Translations under genes and position numbers: made by a program
Notes under the pieces: model-generated
Seen by the model: the letters and a program-made list of their open reading frames with translations, nothing else
Told to the model about the DNA's origin: nothing
The model's database searches: none
Assembly (NCBI RefSeq): GCF_002838835.1
Contig: NZ_NHPP01000006.1
Coordinates: 62,001 to 126,000, forward strand
Reading direction: 5' to 3'
Source: Siphonobacter sp. SORGH_AS_0500
GTDB taxonomy: Bacteria; Bacteroidota; Bacteroidia; Cytophagales; Spirosomataceae
Length of the DNA: 64,000 nt
Shown here: positions 1 to 11,500 of the stretch, one piece after another
Position numbering within the stretch: the stretch's first letter is position 1
Layout: every line of letters starts with the position of its first letter

Positions 1-1119
1 CGTCGTTCCATTTTCGAGATCACGAGCCCCAATGGCCATCCGAACGGGTACGCCGCGAAGCTCATATTCAGCAAATTTCCAGCCTGGTTTTTCCGCAGAG
101 GAATCATCAAATTTCACCGAAATGCCTTTGGCTTTCAGTTCTTTGATGATGGGTTCCAGACGATCATAGATAGCATTCAATTGCTCATCATTCCGGAAAA
201 TAGGAACAATAACCACCTGAATTGGAGCCAGTTTGGGAGGTAATACCAAACCCTGATCATCCGAGTGAGCCATAATCAACGCACCCATCAGACGCGTAGA
301 AACGCCCCAGCTTGTTCCCCATACGTATTCGAGTTTATTATCTTTCCCGAGGAACTGCACGTCAAACGCTTTCGCAAAATTCTGACCCAGGAAGTGCGAA
401 GTTCCCGCCTGAAGAGCTTTTCCATCCTGCATCATGGCCTCGATACAGTACGTCTCCACGGCTCCGGCAAAACGCTCGTTCGGCGTTTTGACCCCGCGAA
501 TCACGGGCAGAGCCAGCCATTCTTCCGCAAATTTGGCATACACTTCCAGCATTTGTTCCGCTTCTGCTACGGCTTCCTCTGAAGTAGCGTGAGCGGTGTG
601 GCCTTCCTGCCAGAGAAACTCTGCCGTGCGAAGGAACAGACGCGTACGCATTTCCCAGCGAACAACGTTGGCCCACTGGTTAATCAGCAATGGCAGGTCA
701 CGGTACGACTGCACCCAGTTTTTATAAGTACTCCAGATCACTGTTTCAGAAGTAGGACGAACAATGAGTTCTTCTTCCAGTTTAGCCTCTGGATCAACGA
801 TTACTCCCGAACCATCCGGGGCATTCTTCAGACGGTAATGGGTAACAACCGCACATTCCTTGGCGAAGCCTTCGACGTGGCTCGCTTCTTTTGATAAGTA
901 AGATTTAGGAATAAACAGCGGGAAGTACGCATTAACGTGTCCAGTTTCTTTGAACTTGTCGTCGAGAGCCCGCTGCATTTTTTCCCAAATGGAATAACCA
1001 TAGGGTTTAATGACCATGCAGCCCCGTACCGCAGAGTTTTCAGCGAGATCGGCCCGTTTGACCAAGTCAAGGTACCACTCGGAGTAATCTTCATTGCGGG
1101 ATGTAATGCCTTTGCTCAT
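1..1119 (-). CDS. proS: Prolyl-tRNA synthetase, class II (C-terminal part cut off by window edge)
   Basis: Charges tRNA-Pro with proline in the cytoplasm. The 373 codons present begin [20 protein letters not shown] and read without a stop to the window edge. The class II catalytic core is visible: the [12 protein letters not shown] stretch, motif RPTSETVIW near residue 110, [15 protein letters not shown] (motif 2), and the class II motif 3 side around [20 protein letters not shown]. The sequence is of the short archaeal/eukaryotic-like ProS type (usually ~490 aa), which lacks the YbaK-like editing insertion, so roughly 120 C-terminal residues are missing. The start ATG lies about 140 nt downstream of a minus-strand TATCTTTG box (1260-1267). 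No neighbour shares its transcript within the window. Identification is firm. Confidence 0.95.
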   Translation of the reverse strand, partial: MSKGITSRNEDYSEWYLDLVKRADLAENSAVRGCMVIKPYGYSIWEKMQRALDDKFKETGHVNAYFPLFIPKSYLSKEASHVEGFAKECAVVTHYRLKNAPDGSGVIVDPEAKLEEELIVRPTSETVIWSTYKNWVQSYRDLPLLINQWANVVRWEMRTRLFLRTAEFLWQEGHTAHATSEEAVAEAEQMLEVYAKFAEEWLALPVIRGVKTPNERFAGAVETYCIEAMMQDGKALQAGTSHFLGQNFAKAFDVQFLGKDNKLEYVWGTSWGVSTRLMGALIMAHSDDQGLVLPPKLAPIQVVIVPIFRNDEQLNAIYDRLEPIIKELKAKGISVKFDDSSAEKPGWKFAEYELRGVPVRMAIGARDLENGTT

Positions 1120-1259
1120 GGAATTTTTCTGAGAAATTGACTGTTAGTTAATTAAACTTAGTAGATTGATTGTCAATCGGTAACTAAGTGAAATCAATGC
1201 TAACGAAGTCAAATGTTAAAATTGTCGTTAATAAAAGTTAAAGTCTTTTTAGAGGATTG

Positions 1260-1267
1260 CAAAGATA
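1260..1267 (-). promoter_or_regulatory. Bacteroidota -7 promoter box for proS
   Basis: On the minus strand the bases read TATCTTTG, an exact match to the Bacteroidota -7 consensus TAnnTTTG. The sequence 19 bases upstream (GTTA) is a poor -33 element. It would give proS a leader of roughly 130 nt. Confidence 0.5.
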
Positions 1268-1348
1268 CGTTTTAGCATTAAGTTTGTAACAGTCGCAACG
1301 AATACTGTCACATTGAAGGTAAAAATTAACTTCAAAACCCATAAGATC

Positions 1349-2452
1349 ATGAAAATGAGGAATGTTTCAAAATACCTGGCGGTAGCCCTTCTGGCGGGTG
1401 TTTGGGGATGTAGTCCATCTACCCAACGTTCCTTCGTGTATGACGACCTTTATTCTTCTTCTTCGGATGTCCGGGCCATGGCCTATAGTAATAAACAAAA
1501 TGACGTTGTAGAAGATCAGACCAAAGGGGAGAACCTCGCGGGGAACGAATATTACAACCAGACACTGGCCGATAAATATAACAATCGTCATTACGCAGGA
1601 AACGGCGTATACGACAATCTGTACGGCTATAATAATTACAATAACAACTACGCCTATAACTCAGGCTTTGGGAACTGGAATCCATATGGATGGAATTCCT
1701 GGAATAGCTACAGCATGTTTGGCTCGCCTTATTACGGTGGGCTGTACAATGGCTTTGGTGGTTTCGGCCCCGGCCTTTCGATTGGTCTAGGCATTGGCAG
1801 CAGCTTCTACCGTCCCTGGAGTATGTGGGGCATGGGTGGAGGTTACTGGGGCAGCCTGTATGATCCCTGGTATGGCAGTAGCTGGGCTTACAATCCCTAT
1901 GGCTTTGGCTATGGTGGATGGGGTAGCCCTTACTACGGTGGCTGGGGCTATGGTGGCCTGGGTTATCCTTATTATGGAGGAGGTTATTATGGCGGCGGAA
2001 CAGTCATAACGCAACCTATTGATAATGGTAATAGCTCTTACAGTCGTCCAAGAGCAGCGGGTTATAATCGCTCTCAATCGGCCTATAATGGAGATTTTAG
2101 AAATTCTACTGTAGGTGGTACGTCAACTGATCGTGGAGGTAGAAGCTCTTATAATAATTCTTCTGCTAGTAACAACAGCTACTATTCCCGTCCTCGACGC
2201 GAGACGTCGTCCTATTCTGATTCTTATAATCCAAATAGCAACACTTACCGAAGTGGAAACGGAACGGTAGATCGTCAGAACAACACCTACTCACGTAGCT
2301 GGAATAACGACAATAATAGCCGTTCGAATAGCTGGAATAACAATAACTCCAATTCTTGGAATAACTCAGCTCCTTCCCGGAGTTACTCAGCTCCAGCTCC
2401 TTCCATGAACAGTGGTGGTGGCGGAGGAGCTCGTTCCCGTGGTCCGAGATAA
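1349..2452 (+). CDS. Tyr/Gly/Asn-rich putative surface lipoprotein
   Basis: Function unknown. The chosen ATG at 1349 gives a compact type II signal peptide ending in LLAGVWGC, so the protein is probably a lipoprotein; an upstream start at 1313 would add 12 residues before the signal. After a short region with YDDLYSSSSDVRAMAYSN comes a long low-complexity part dominated by Tyr, Gly, Asn, Ser and Trp, including aromatic-glycine repeats such as YGGWGYGGLGYPYYGGGYYG, followed by an Asn/Ser/Arg-rich tail ending SGGGGGARSRGPR. Such composition is common in Cytophagales surface or matrix proteins, but no catalytic domain is visible. It stands alone between divergent proS and the next plus-strand gene and ends at a clear terminator. 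Confidence 0.7.
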   Translation: MKMRNVSKYLAVALLAGVWGCSPSTQRSFVYDDLYSSSSDVRAMAYSNKQNDVVEDQTKGENLAGNEYYNQTLADKYNNRHYAGNGVYDNLYGYNNYNNNYAYNSGFGNWNPYGWNSWNSYSMFGSPYYGGLYNGFGGFGPGLSIGLGIGSSFYRPWSMWGMGGGYWGSLYDPWYGSSWAYNPYGFGYGGWGSPYYGGWGYGGLGYPYYGGGYYGGGTVITQPIDNGNSSYSRPRAAGYNRSQSAYNGDFRNSTVGGTSTDRGGRSSYNNSSASNNSYYSRPRRETSSYSDSYNPNSNTYRSGNGTVDRQNNTYSRSWNNDNNSRSNSWNNNNSNSWNNSAPSRSYSAPAPSMNSGGGGGARSRGPR

Positions 2453-2479
2453 TTCGCTTAACAAACTTTAACGCACATT

Positions 2480-2514
2480 AAACCCCGTTAATTCAACAGA
2501 ATTGACGGGGTTTT
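2480..2514 (+). terminator. Rho-independent terminator after the Tyr/Gly-rich lipoprotein gene
   Basis: AACCCCGTTAATTC pairs with GAATTGACGGGGTT around a short loop and runs into TTTT; it begins about 28 bp after the stop codon. Confidence 0.8.
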
Positions 2515-2605
2515 CGTTATTTAACCGTGTAGTTGGCCTGGAGTATATCTGGCACTGCTTTTTCCGTAAGCTATTTTATATTTTGATCGAGCCTATATAT
2601 TGACC

Positions 2606-4319
2606 ATGAAACGTCTTCTCTATGTCGCTGCTTTGTTAGTAGTATCACAGGCAGCAATGGCACAGGACAATAGTTATGAATCATTGTCCCGTCTTTTTTC
2701 TCAGACTAACCCACAGGGCTCGGCTCGCATGCAGGCGATGGGAGGTACTCATACGGCTATTGGTGCGGATGTTAGTAACATTAGTGGCAACCCGGCGGGT
2801 CTGGGGTTTTATACCCGCTCGGAACTGAGTATATCCCCTATGTTTAGCCAGCGTAATAATTCGTCACAGTATATTAACAGTACTCAAAATGCTAATGCCA
2901 ACCAATTTGCTCTGGGAAATTTTGGAGTAGTTTTTGCCGCAAAAACCGGAATCCTGTGCAATCAGGAGGGTGGCAGGGAGGAGCCTTTGGAGCTAGTTAT
3001 TCACGCCAGAATATTTTTAAAAATAATACTCGGTTTGGAGGTAGAAATAATGTTAGCTCAATGGCAGATGCGTTTGCCGAAACAGCTAATAATGAAGCTA
3101 AGGGGGGAGTGACTTCCAACGCATTTAAAACAGATCTGAATCTTTACGGACCAGAATTTAATTACCCTACTTCCATGTACTATTATGGTTTGCTGATTGA
3201 CCCCAGTTCGGCAGATGGCAGTCCTTATTACGGAACAGGACGTGACCAGATTACAGGAGAGCGTATCAATCCAACAGATCAAAGTTTCTCTTCTGTAAGT
3301 ACCGGGTACACCAACCAATGGAGTTTTTCATATGGAGCAAATTATATGAACAACTATACGTTGGGGTAGGTTTAGGGTTAAGCCGATTCAATTACACGAA
3401 TAGCAATACCATGACTGAGGCCTTTGTTGCCTTACCTAACGCCCCCCTGGGAGCCATTCATGGATTTACAAATACTACGGATTTAACAACTTCTGGCAAT
3501 GGATTTAATTTATCGGCAGGGTTGATCTATCGACCTTCGGATGTAGTACGGTTAGGACTTTCTTTGACTACACCTACATGGTACAGAGTAAGTGAAACCC
3601 TCTCCCGAACGCAACGAACCGACTTGCAAATTCCGTTTGAAGTCAGTGGGGGAAGCAATGGAACGTTCCCCGAATTTGATAATTCACGGGATATTGATAA
3701 TAATCTTTACAATCGGAGTTTACCTCAAATGTTACAAAACGCCGGATATGGAATGTCGAATTTTAATGGGGTCAGTTACATCACCAGTGTTCCTACCTTA
3801 AGTACGTATCCATTAGATTCCAGATATCGACTACGTACTCCTCTGAAAGTTAGTGGAGGACTTGGTATCTTTTTTGGAAAAAATGGATTCATTTCTGCCG
3901 ATGCCGAATTTGTAAATTATACGGGTATGAAGTTATCTGGAAATGCCTCAGAGTCTGATGAAAGTTTTGAAAATGGGACTTATACCCGTAGTATAAAGGA
4001 TACATATCGGAATGTTGTAAATCTGAAATTAGGTGGAGAGTATAGACTGAATCGTTTGAGTTTGCGGGCTGGTGTAAGCTATTATCAGGACCCTTATCAA
4101 CAAACTACCCAATTCAATAACTTAGATCGTAGCCGCTATATTTTCTCTGGCGGATTAGGCTATAAAACGAATGGTTTTTATATTGATGGAACGGTTCTTC
4201 ATGGCCAGCAAACAACAGCTTATTCTCCTTATGTGTTGTCGGATGCAAGTGCCTATGCCTCAGCACGCATCAAAAATCAGACGACTAACGCAATTCTGAC
4301 CATTGGAACGTATTTCTAA
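2606..4319 (+). CDS. FadL/OmpP1-family outer membrane transport protein, frameshifted twice
   Basis: Outer membrane beta-barrel of the long-chain fatty acid/hydrophobic-compound transporter type (often annotated hemin receptor in Bacteroidota). Starts MKRLLYVAALLVVSQAAMAQ (signal peptide) followed by the family hallmark MQAMGGTHTAIGADVSNISG-NPAGLGFY. The reading frame breaks near 2950 (GGAAT; one more A restores GNPVQSGGWQGGAFGASYSR) and at the G run 3363-3366 (one more G restores NNYTLGVGLGLSRFNY). Adding both bases gives a single 571-residue barrel ending LTIGTYF, normal for the family, with alternating beta-strand residues and the C-terminal aromatic. I infer two sequence errors rather than a dead gene. 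A TTG at 2600 is an alternative start. It is followed by a strong terminator. Confidence 0.85.
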
Positions 4320-4339
4320 TTCAGAGTTACAATACAAGT

Positions 4340-4377
4340 AAAAAGACGCTGTGATTATTTCACAGCGTCTTTTTTTA
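4340..4377 (+). terminator. Rho-independent terminator after the FadL-like gene
   Basis: AAAAGACGCTGTGA and TCACAGCGTCTTTT form a 14-bp stem with a short loop, followed by a run of T. Confidence 0.85.
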
Positions 4378-4382
4378 TGATT

Positions 4383-4699
4383 CCCTCGCAGTCGCTCGGC
4401 TTTAGCCGAGTGACGATATAGCTTGATAGGCCTCTGGCCGATGGTAGCAAGTCTGTTTTGATTGGGGAAAAAATTGTTGGCTGACCCCCTATTGGTTCGC
4501 AGTCTACCGGCCAGAGGCCTAGAGCTAGGTAGTCACTCGGCTAGAGCCGAGCGACTGCGGATGGGGTTCTCCGAACGCAACAAGAGACCTTGGGTAGAAT
4601 GAGGCGGGGCTGGCTTAGTCAAGTTTTTGCATGACCCAACCAACTCGAAAAAGGTCATAAGATCCTTCGCTTCGTTCGGAATGACAGACGCTGATGATC
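4383..4699. repeat. Structured intergenic repeat, copy A
   Basis: About 315 bp that recurs in inverted orientation at 23951-24262. The core (4387-4559) is an imperfect inverted repeat: outer arms begin CGCAGTCGCTCGGCT and end AGCCGAGCGACTGCG, inner arms are AGGCCTCTGGCCG (4428-4440) and CGGCCAGAGGCCT (4508-4520). Each outer arm is itself a hairpin (CTCGGCT-AGCCGAG). The other ~140 bp, also shared with copy B, contains CAAGAGACCTTGGGTAGAAT and a GGAATGACAG end. No coding capacity or transposase is evident, so it resembles a MITE or extragenic palindromic element. Confidence 0.85.
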
Positions 4700-4943
4700 A
4701 CGTAATGACGTATCCTTATAGGTATGAGATAATTATGATTATCAACCGTATCGCCGCGTTGTCCCCGGATGAAATTCGGGGACATTCTTCATAAACTCTT
4801 CCATCCAATGGTCCCCCAAAGCAGGGAGAGGCTTTCTTAATTTAGTTAAATCTTATTTTAGACAGCCTCTAAATTTTGTAATTAGTTACTACGCTACGGT
4901 CCTGTTGTAAAATGTTGACTATAAGTTAATAAACTAAAAACTA
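4700..4943. other. Gene-free spacer between repeat copy A and aroK
   Basis: AT-leaning sequence with no ORF of note, no clear promoter and no hairpin with a T tract. Nothing recognisable. Confidence 0.5.
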
Positions 4944-5465
4944 TCAACTACTTATTACCTGAAGGTGCCTCAAAATTTCCAGCATCGTTTGCACATCGGT
5001 TTCTCCGGCGATGGTTACGTCTGCCTGTTCGTAGTAGTTTCGACGGTTAGCAATTTTAGTTTCCAGGGCCGCTAGTAACTCCGCCGGGTCTTCAGTAACC
5101 AGCAGAGGCCGATCATTTTTTTTGGTGTGAAGGATCCGGTCCGCCAGAATTTTCGGGGGAACATCCAGAAAAAGGCTAACGCCATTTTCCTTGATAAAGG
5201 CCATGTTATCATGAAAACACGGAACGCCACCACCCGTCGAAACAACCAGACCCGCATCAGCCGGAAAGCTCCGAAGCATTTCACTTTCTACGGTTCGGAA
5301 ATAGGGTTCCCCTTTTAAATTGAAAATTTCAGCAATGGTCAGTAACTCACGAATCTCAATTCGCTTATCCATGTCCACAAACTCGTAGCCAATTTCACGG
5401 GCTAGGCTTCGTCCCAGCGTGCTCTTGCCGGAAGAGGGCATACCTAGTAAAAAAATATTCTTCAT
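4944..5465 (-). CDS. aroK: Shikimate kinase
   Basis: Phosphorylates shikimate at the 3-OH using ATP, a step of the chorismate pathway; the last enzyme of that pathway, AroC, is encoded at 45858. The 173-residue protein has the P-loop GMPSSGKST (residues 8-16), the shikimate-binding DMDKRIE, the GGG loop in STGGGVPC, and the lid region with NDRPLL. Length is typical. It starts with ATG and is preceded on the same strand by the polytopic membrane protein gene, 38 bp away, so it may be the last gene of that minus-strand operon. Confidence 0.95.
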   Translation of the reverse strand: MKNIFLLGMPSSGKSTLGRSLAREIGYEFVDMDKRIEIRELLTIAEIFNLKGEPYFRTVESEMLRSFPADAGLVVSTGGGVPCFHDNMAFIKENGVSLFLDVPPKILADRILHTKKNDRPLLVTEDPAELLAALETKIANRRNYYEQADVTIAGETDVQTMLEILRHLQVISS

Positions 5466-5503
5466 GTAATACCTTTTAATTCTGTTAGGCTGGTTTAGAG
5501 ATC

Positions 5504-7103
5504 CTAATCTGTTTTTGTAAAGTACTGTGGTAACCAGTATAACTTATGCTGTTGAATAAGCCCTAACTGATACATGCCCCGAGGTAAGGATTCCGTCATG
5601 AACTGAGCCGTACCACCCTGAAACAAAGGCTTACCCGTTTTCAGAAACTGAACCTTGCCATTCGGTTTAGCCAGAAAGGGAACCAGCCATTGACTGTTCG
5701 CGGATTTCAGAATTAGATAAACCGGGCCTGAATTTAAATCAATCTGCTCAGATTTGACAGTAATAAGTTTCAGGAAAAGAAGGATCATACTGAAGGGCAA
5801 GGGGGTCTTTCAAGACCGTTGATGCCGCCGAATCAGGAATGGGAATAGCTGCGGGGAACTGGTAAATCTGTTTGGTAATGAGGGGAACGTAGGCATATTG
5901 AAAAGCCTGATTATGGAAAAGTAATACATCCAGAAATCTGCCATTTTGCTGCCAGTTGGAGCTTTCACAGAGGAGAGAATCCCGGTATTTAATCAGGAGC
6001 GGATACTTTTCGTACCAGGCTGAAATCCAGAAAAGAATGGAAGCAAAAATAGCGGCTACCCCCATGCTGTTCCGAAGCGAAGGACGCAGCAAGTCAATAA
6101 CAAGCAGGTAGGCCGCCGTCAGAGCAAATGCGGCGTAAATCTGATAACGATCCGTAATAGCAATGCCGCTCCAGGAACGGGAAAGGGCTACGGCTCCAGC
6201 GGACATCGCCAGAAAAAGTAATAACCCCAGCGTTGATAAGGATAGCGTTTTACGGGTAACCAATAAGAGAGACAGCACAAGAATCAAACTGATGACTAAC
6301 CCTAATCCGATTGCTGGAGCATTGGCCAGGCTAAAGGCTGAGGTCATGCCGCCCAGAAAAACGGCTGCACATTTAATGACTTCCAGGGGCTGGGAAAGAC
6401 TCTCTTTAATGTGCGTTTCCTGACTGGTTTGTAGGCCAATAAAGTACATAATGCCACCGACCCCGACGATCACTGCCCAAAGGCCAGCCCAGCGGTACTT
6501 TTTCTGAATGAGTAATACGAGCAATCCGGGTAACCAGAGGAACATGCCGTTTCCGCCCGAATAAGTAGCCGCCAGAGCAGCAAGAATGGCCAGAACAAAA
6601 GCCCAGGTTCGTGAGGACTGTAAGCACTCCAGAGCTAGTAATACCCAGAAAATAAGAAAATTATGTTGATACACGCAGATCGTCCAGAGGGAATCTACGT
6701 AGTGAACAGGCTGAAAAATAAGGAAACAAACGGGCACAAATAACCAAAACCGATGACCGCTGCGACGAAAGGAACGGTATAATAAACCCACCGAAGCCAG
6801 CACACTTAGGTTTCCAAGAATAATTGTTGTGCGAAAATTCAGTTCGCCCTGAAGCAGAGTGGTCAGCCAGATCAATAATCGAGGCGTGGCAATGCGGTGG
6901 TCAATGTGCTGGCGGAAGGTATCCGCCCAGAACGTAGCCCAGGTATCGCTCGGTAATGAACGATGATGGATATACAGCATAAAAGCCGAATCATCCGCCC
7001 AGGGAAGATTAATCGCAAATGCATTCAGAAACCAGCCATAAGTAAATACGGGGATCAGAAACAAAAGGTAGGCAGGCCAAAGGTAACGAACGGAAGGCCT
7101 CAT
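5504..7103 (-). CDS. Polytopic membrane protein, GT-C/glycosyltransferase-like, frameshifted near C-terminus
   Basis: About a dozen hydrophobic segments from residue 8 to ~380 form an integral inner-membrane protein. The first large loop has PWADDSAFMLYIHHRSLPSD, with an acidic pair after the first membrane segment as in GT-C glycosyltransferases, but I cannot assign a donor or acceptor. The frame that starts at 7103 ends at 5748 (ETYYCQI), while the next frame continues to 5504 (VKSEQIDLNSGPVYLILKSA). Removing one base from the T run at 5768-5770 joins them into 532 codons, with a soluble beta-rich C-terminal domain. The start overlaps the stop of the upstream thioredoxin-like gene by 4 bp (ATGA), indicating co-translation. 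A separate 98-residue protein at 5504-5800 is less likely. Confidence 0.6.
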
Positions 7104-8196
7104 GGATTCACTTTTTCAAGGATGGTTTCTTTGGAAGGAACGCTGGCGAAGCTCCATTTGCCCCGAACCGTACCATTGGATAACAGCCACAAACCGGGAT
7201 TACTACGGACAATGGTTTTAAGAACCTTGAAATCAGCGAAATAATAAGGAACGGCTAATTGATACTCGTGACGGAAAGCATTGAAATCGTCTTCGGGGGA
7301 GGAAGTAAGAATGGCGGGTTGCACGGATGATCCTTCCAGACTTTTCAGCAAAGCCCGAAGGTTATCAATCGTACTGAGATTGGCCTTATTAACGTCCTGA
7401 ATAATCAAAAACAAATGATTTCCCTGAAAAGAAGCCTGAGTAAAATCGGTGTCTCCATTCCATAAACGGTAGTCAGTAATGCGGGGGCCAGCCTCTGGGT
7501 TGAGCGGTCCAATCATTTCCTTGAACTGGTACGTAGTGTCCGTTGGATACTGATCGAATTCGGTTTCTTTGCCGTCTTTAGTAACCAGGTATTTAAAACG
7601 GAAGGGTTCCCGATTTTTCATGTTGGCAGGAATATTCTCACCAATGGCGTAAGCTAGCCCGTCGTAAGGCGGCAGGTAACGAACGGCATAAATAGCCAAA
7701 CCGAGGCAGAATAATACGGCCAGAACCATTACTGCTGTAGTGTGCGTATCCCGGAAGAGGTTTCTTTGCCAGAGGACAACTAGTAATAATACCAGCAGAA
7801 CAATGTCTTTCCAGAAAGAAGTCCAGGGCTGAAGTTTGATCATTCTCCGAAACAGCCGCAGTCGGTAACCTTATTGAAGTACGCAGAATAGAAAGTCAGA
7901 AAGGCAAAAAAGGTGCAGAGTAATACCAGAAACCAGGCCGTTCGGCGTAGTTTCCACTGCACTAATAGGGCTACTCCGGCCAGAATTTCCAGCGAACACA
8001 GTACTATTGAAAAGTAGAGAGCATAGGGAACGAGAGCTTCCCAGAATGCCGCCATACCGGAGAAATCCTGAGCAAAAACTTCGAAGTATTCTTCCAGTTT
8101 AATCTGGGTGCCAACGGGATCATTCAACTTGATTAATCCCGAAAAGATGAAAATGACACCAACCAGCAGTCGGCAAAAATGGGCAAAGATTTTCAT
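7100..8196 (-). CDS. BT_3928-type DoxX + thioredoxin-like membrane protein, split by a frameshift
   Basis: The first part (8196 to ~7840, MKIFAHFCRLLVGVIFIFSG) is a four-helix DoxX-like membrane domain ending in TDCGCFGE. The second (7843 to 7100, MIKLQPWTSFWKDIVLL) has two membrane helices and a thioredoxin-fold domain without a CxxC. In Bacteroidota these parts are normally one protein in which CGCFG is followed directly by a KLxPWxSFxKD segment. Adding one A at the T/T pair 7843-7844 restores this junction (CFGEMIKLQPW) and yields 365 residues. The ATGA overlap would also allow translational coupling of two separate proteins, but the known fused family makes a sequence error likelier. A redox or membrane quality role is presumed for the family; no substrate is known. 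Confidence 0.75.
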
Positions 8197-8214
8197 AGGT
8201 GTTCAAACGCAACT

Positions 8215-8548
8215 TTGGAGGCGAAGCTGCTTTCTAATTCATCAACGGAAATCATACTCCTCGAACGGAAGTAGACAAAGGTAAACTCGAAGCATTTAGA
8301 AAGAAAGGAAAAGCGGGCCTGAATGCACATTTCTGGTTAAGCAAGGTGACCAAAGCACCTTTTTAAAGAAATTCTTTTCAAAAATCAACTTGAACTAGAT
8401 TGTAAAAAATAGTGTAAAAAAATCCACAACTTGAGGTAATGGTTCATATTATATCTAGCTATTTCCCCAGTTTTACGGTTTATTCTGGAATGGATTACCC
8501 CTTTAGACAAAAGTAGGGTCTCGGCTTCCCGCTGTCGAGTTGACACAT
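8215..8548. other. Divergent intergenic region upstream of tamB
   Basis: 334 bp between the minus-strand DoxX gene and plus-strand tamB. A minus-strand TACCTTTG box is present at 8276-8283. The tamB-proximal part is AT-rich with no clear TAnnTTTG element on the plus strand. No ORF or hairpin of note. Confidence 0.5.
8276..8283 (-). promoter_or_regulatory. Bacteroidota -7 promoter box for the DoxX operon
   Basis: Reads TACCTTTG on the minus strand, an exact TAnnTTTG match, about 80 nt upstream of the DoxX start; a weak TTTC lies near the -33 position. Confidence 0.5.
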
Positions 8549-11500
8549 ATGAATATAAGAAAAATACTTAAAATTTCGCTGGCTTCCATTGGTGGGCTCT
8601 TACTGCTGGTAATTGCCTTTCTGCTGGTTTTGGGCCTAACCACTTGGGGGCAGAACTTTGTTACCAAACAGGCCAATCGCTATCTGTCCAGCAAACTCAA
8701 TACCCCTTTTCGAATCGGTAAAATTAGTTACCAGATTCCCGACTGGATTCAGTTGGAAGATGTATACTTCCAAACGCCCAAAGGCGATACCTTACTCAGC
8801 GGTGGTCGCTTGCGGGTCGATCTGGATATGCTGGGTCTGATTCAGGGTCGGGTAGCTTTGAATCAGATTGAGCTTGACAAGATTCGTCTGAACGTAACCC
8901 GAACGTTGCCAGATACGGCTTTTAACTTCAATTTCTTAATCGACGCATTTTCTTCTGGTGCTCCTGCCGATCCGGCGGATACGTCATCGGCTCCCCTGGC
9001 TCTAAGCCTGTCAGGAGTAGGTATGAACGACGTTCGGATTCATTACGTCGATGACATCGCCGGGGCTGATATTCATTTTGCCGTTGATACGCTTACCGGA
9101 AAATTTGATGAAATCAACCCCGCTGAATCCCGTTACCATGTGAATGAAATCAAGTCCAGTGGTTTGATAGCAAAAGCCCGGATTTATAAGGGAATCGACA
9201 TCCCCGGAAAAGTGAACGATGCGGCAACCGTACCAGGCGATACCATGGATTTACGCATGGGCGACTGGCAACTCAGTCGTACCGCCTGGAATATCAGAGC
9301 CGAAGAAGCCGGGTTCAGTAGTACTGGAAAAGTAGGACAACTGAACCTGGCTGGAGATCAGTTGTACCTGGAAGGACAACAGGCCCTTATTCGTTCGCTG
9401 GAATTAATGAATTCTCAGATCACGGCAACGTTAGATAAAACGGCTCCGCAACCTGAAGCCCCTCCTGCTCCGAATAATAAAGAAAAACCCCAGGACCCCA
9501 ATGCGGGTTGGAAGGCTAAAATTGGTCGGGTTCGCTTTGCTAATAATGACATTAAGTTCGATAACGATAACAACCCCCGGCAACCCAAAGGGCTGGATTA
9601 TAGCCACATTGATATTAAAGGATTTACGTTGGCGGGAGAAGAACTGGTGTATCAACCTAACCTGATCTCTGGAAAATTGCGTCAGGGTAAATTCCGGGAA
9701 AAAAGTGGGGTGAACCTCCAGCGTTTTGATGCCGATGTCTTCTACAGTCCGCAGCAAATTGGGTTAACGAACTTTATAGTACAGACGCCAGGTACGCTGT
9801 TGAAGGATAAATTAATCATCAAATTCGATTCGCTTGGACAACTTACCCGAGCGGCTGAGGCCAAACGAGTGCTGGTGGATGTAAACATGACGCAGAATAG
9901 GATCTCTTTTGCGGACATTATCACACTGGTACCGAGTCTGGCTCAAACCACGCCCCTCAAAGGCAATGAAAAGGCCGTCTTAAATGCCTCCATTCAGGCC
10001 AAAGGCTCGCTGGCGGATTTGAATTTACCCTTGGTAGAATTCTCCATTCTGTCTTCTACAAAAGTCAAGGCTCACGGGAAGGTGTCGTATCCGACTGATC
10101 CCGAAAAAATGGGGCTGAACATTGTGCTGGAAAATGCAACGACGAGTTCGGCGGATGTGAAGAAACTGGCTCCTAAAGGTTCTCTGCCCGATTCCATCAG
10201 TATTCCGGCTCAATTGAAACTGGCCGGAACGGCAAAAGGTCGATTGAATGCGATTGATCTGGACATTGCCATGAATTCTTCTTACGGAAATCTGGCTTTT
10301 GACGGACAGCTTAAAAATTTCGTAACCGGGAAAAATCAGGCCTATGCCGGGACGGCTAACATTCAGCAACTGGATTTAGGAAAATGGTTGATGCAACCGC
10401 AACAGTTTGGAGCAATCACTGCAACGGCAACGGTTAACGGAAGGGGAATTGACCCCAAAACCATGAGTACTACCTTCGATGTAAACGTACCCGAGGCCAC
10501 GTTGCAAGGGTATACTTATCGTCAGTTTGCGGCGAAGGGAAGTTTAAATCAGGGTTTGCTAGATGTAAAAGGAGGTATTAATGATCCCAATGCCCGCTTA
10601 AATCTGGTGGCAAATGCCAACATGAAGGGAGAATTTCCGACGGTAAAGGGTACCGTAGCAATTGAACAATTGGATTTACACGCCCTGAAATTGTACACCG
10701 ATCCGTTCCAGGTACAAGGAAATATTCAAATGGATTTTGCTTCAACCAATCCTGAAAAATTAATTGGAACGCTGCGGACGGAGAATCTGAATATTAGCCT
10801 GAAGGGGGAAAATTATCCAGTGGATTCGTTATACCTGACGGCGAATGCTGAAGGAACGAGCAAAACCATTATCGCTCGCACCCCTTTCGCGGAGCTTGAT
10901 CTGGGCGGTAACTTCCAGTATGCCGATCTGGCAGCGGCGGCTCTGACGGAGGTTAATAAATACGTGACGATTCCTGATATGAAGGTGGAAGCTCCCAAAG
11001 CTCCAACGGATTTTACGCTGAAAATGCGGGTTCGGCAGCATCCTCTATTACTTGCTTTCGTTCCTGGCTTAACTCGCCTGGAGCCCGTTAAAATTGAGGC
11101 TACGCTGGATAGCAAACGAGCAGATTCTACCCTGAATATTTCCGTTACTGCCGGGCCTATTGAGTACGATACGATGTTGGTTGCGGGAGCTAATCTGAAA
11201 CTGGCTTCTACGGACGGAAAACTGGTATTACAGGGACAAGTCGGTGAAATCCGCAAACAGTCGCTTCATTTATACCCAACGAATATCACGGCATCAGCGG
11301 CTCAGAATCAGTTACAGTTCAAAGTAATGAACAAGGATTCTGTAAACAATGATCGTTTCGGAATTGCGGGTCGGGTGGGGATTCAGGGCGATGCCTACGA
11401 ATTACATCTGGATCGGCAGGCTTTATTAACCAATTATCAATACTGGAATTCTGATACCACGGGTTATATCCGATACAGCAAAGCAGGCGTAGTGGCGGAA

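Noticed and set aside
362-1140. Several short plus- and minus-strand open frames over proS
   Set aside because: They are other-frame shadows of the proS coding sequence, which is open through to the window edge.
5504-5800. Separate 98-residue protein gene downstream of the polytopic membrane protein
   Set aside because: It continues the upstream frame after a one-base shift and lacks a convincing start or signal.
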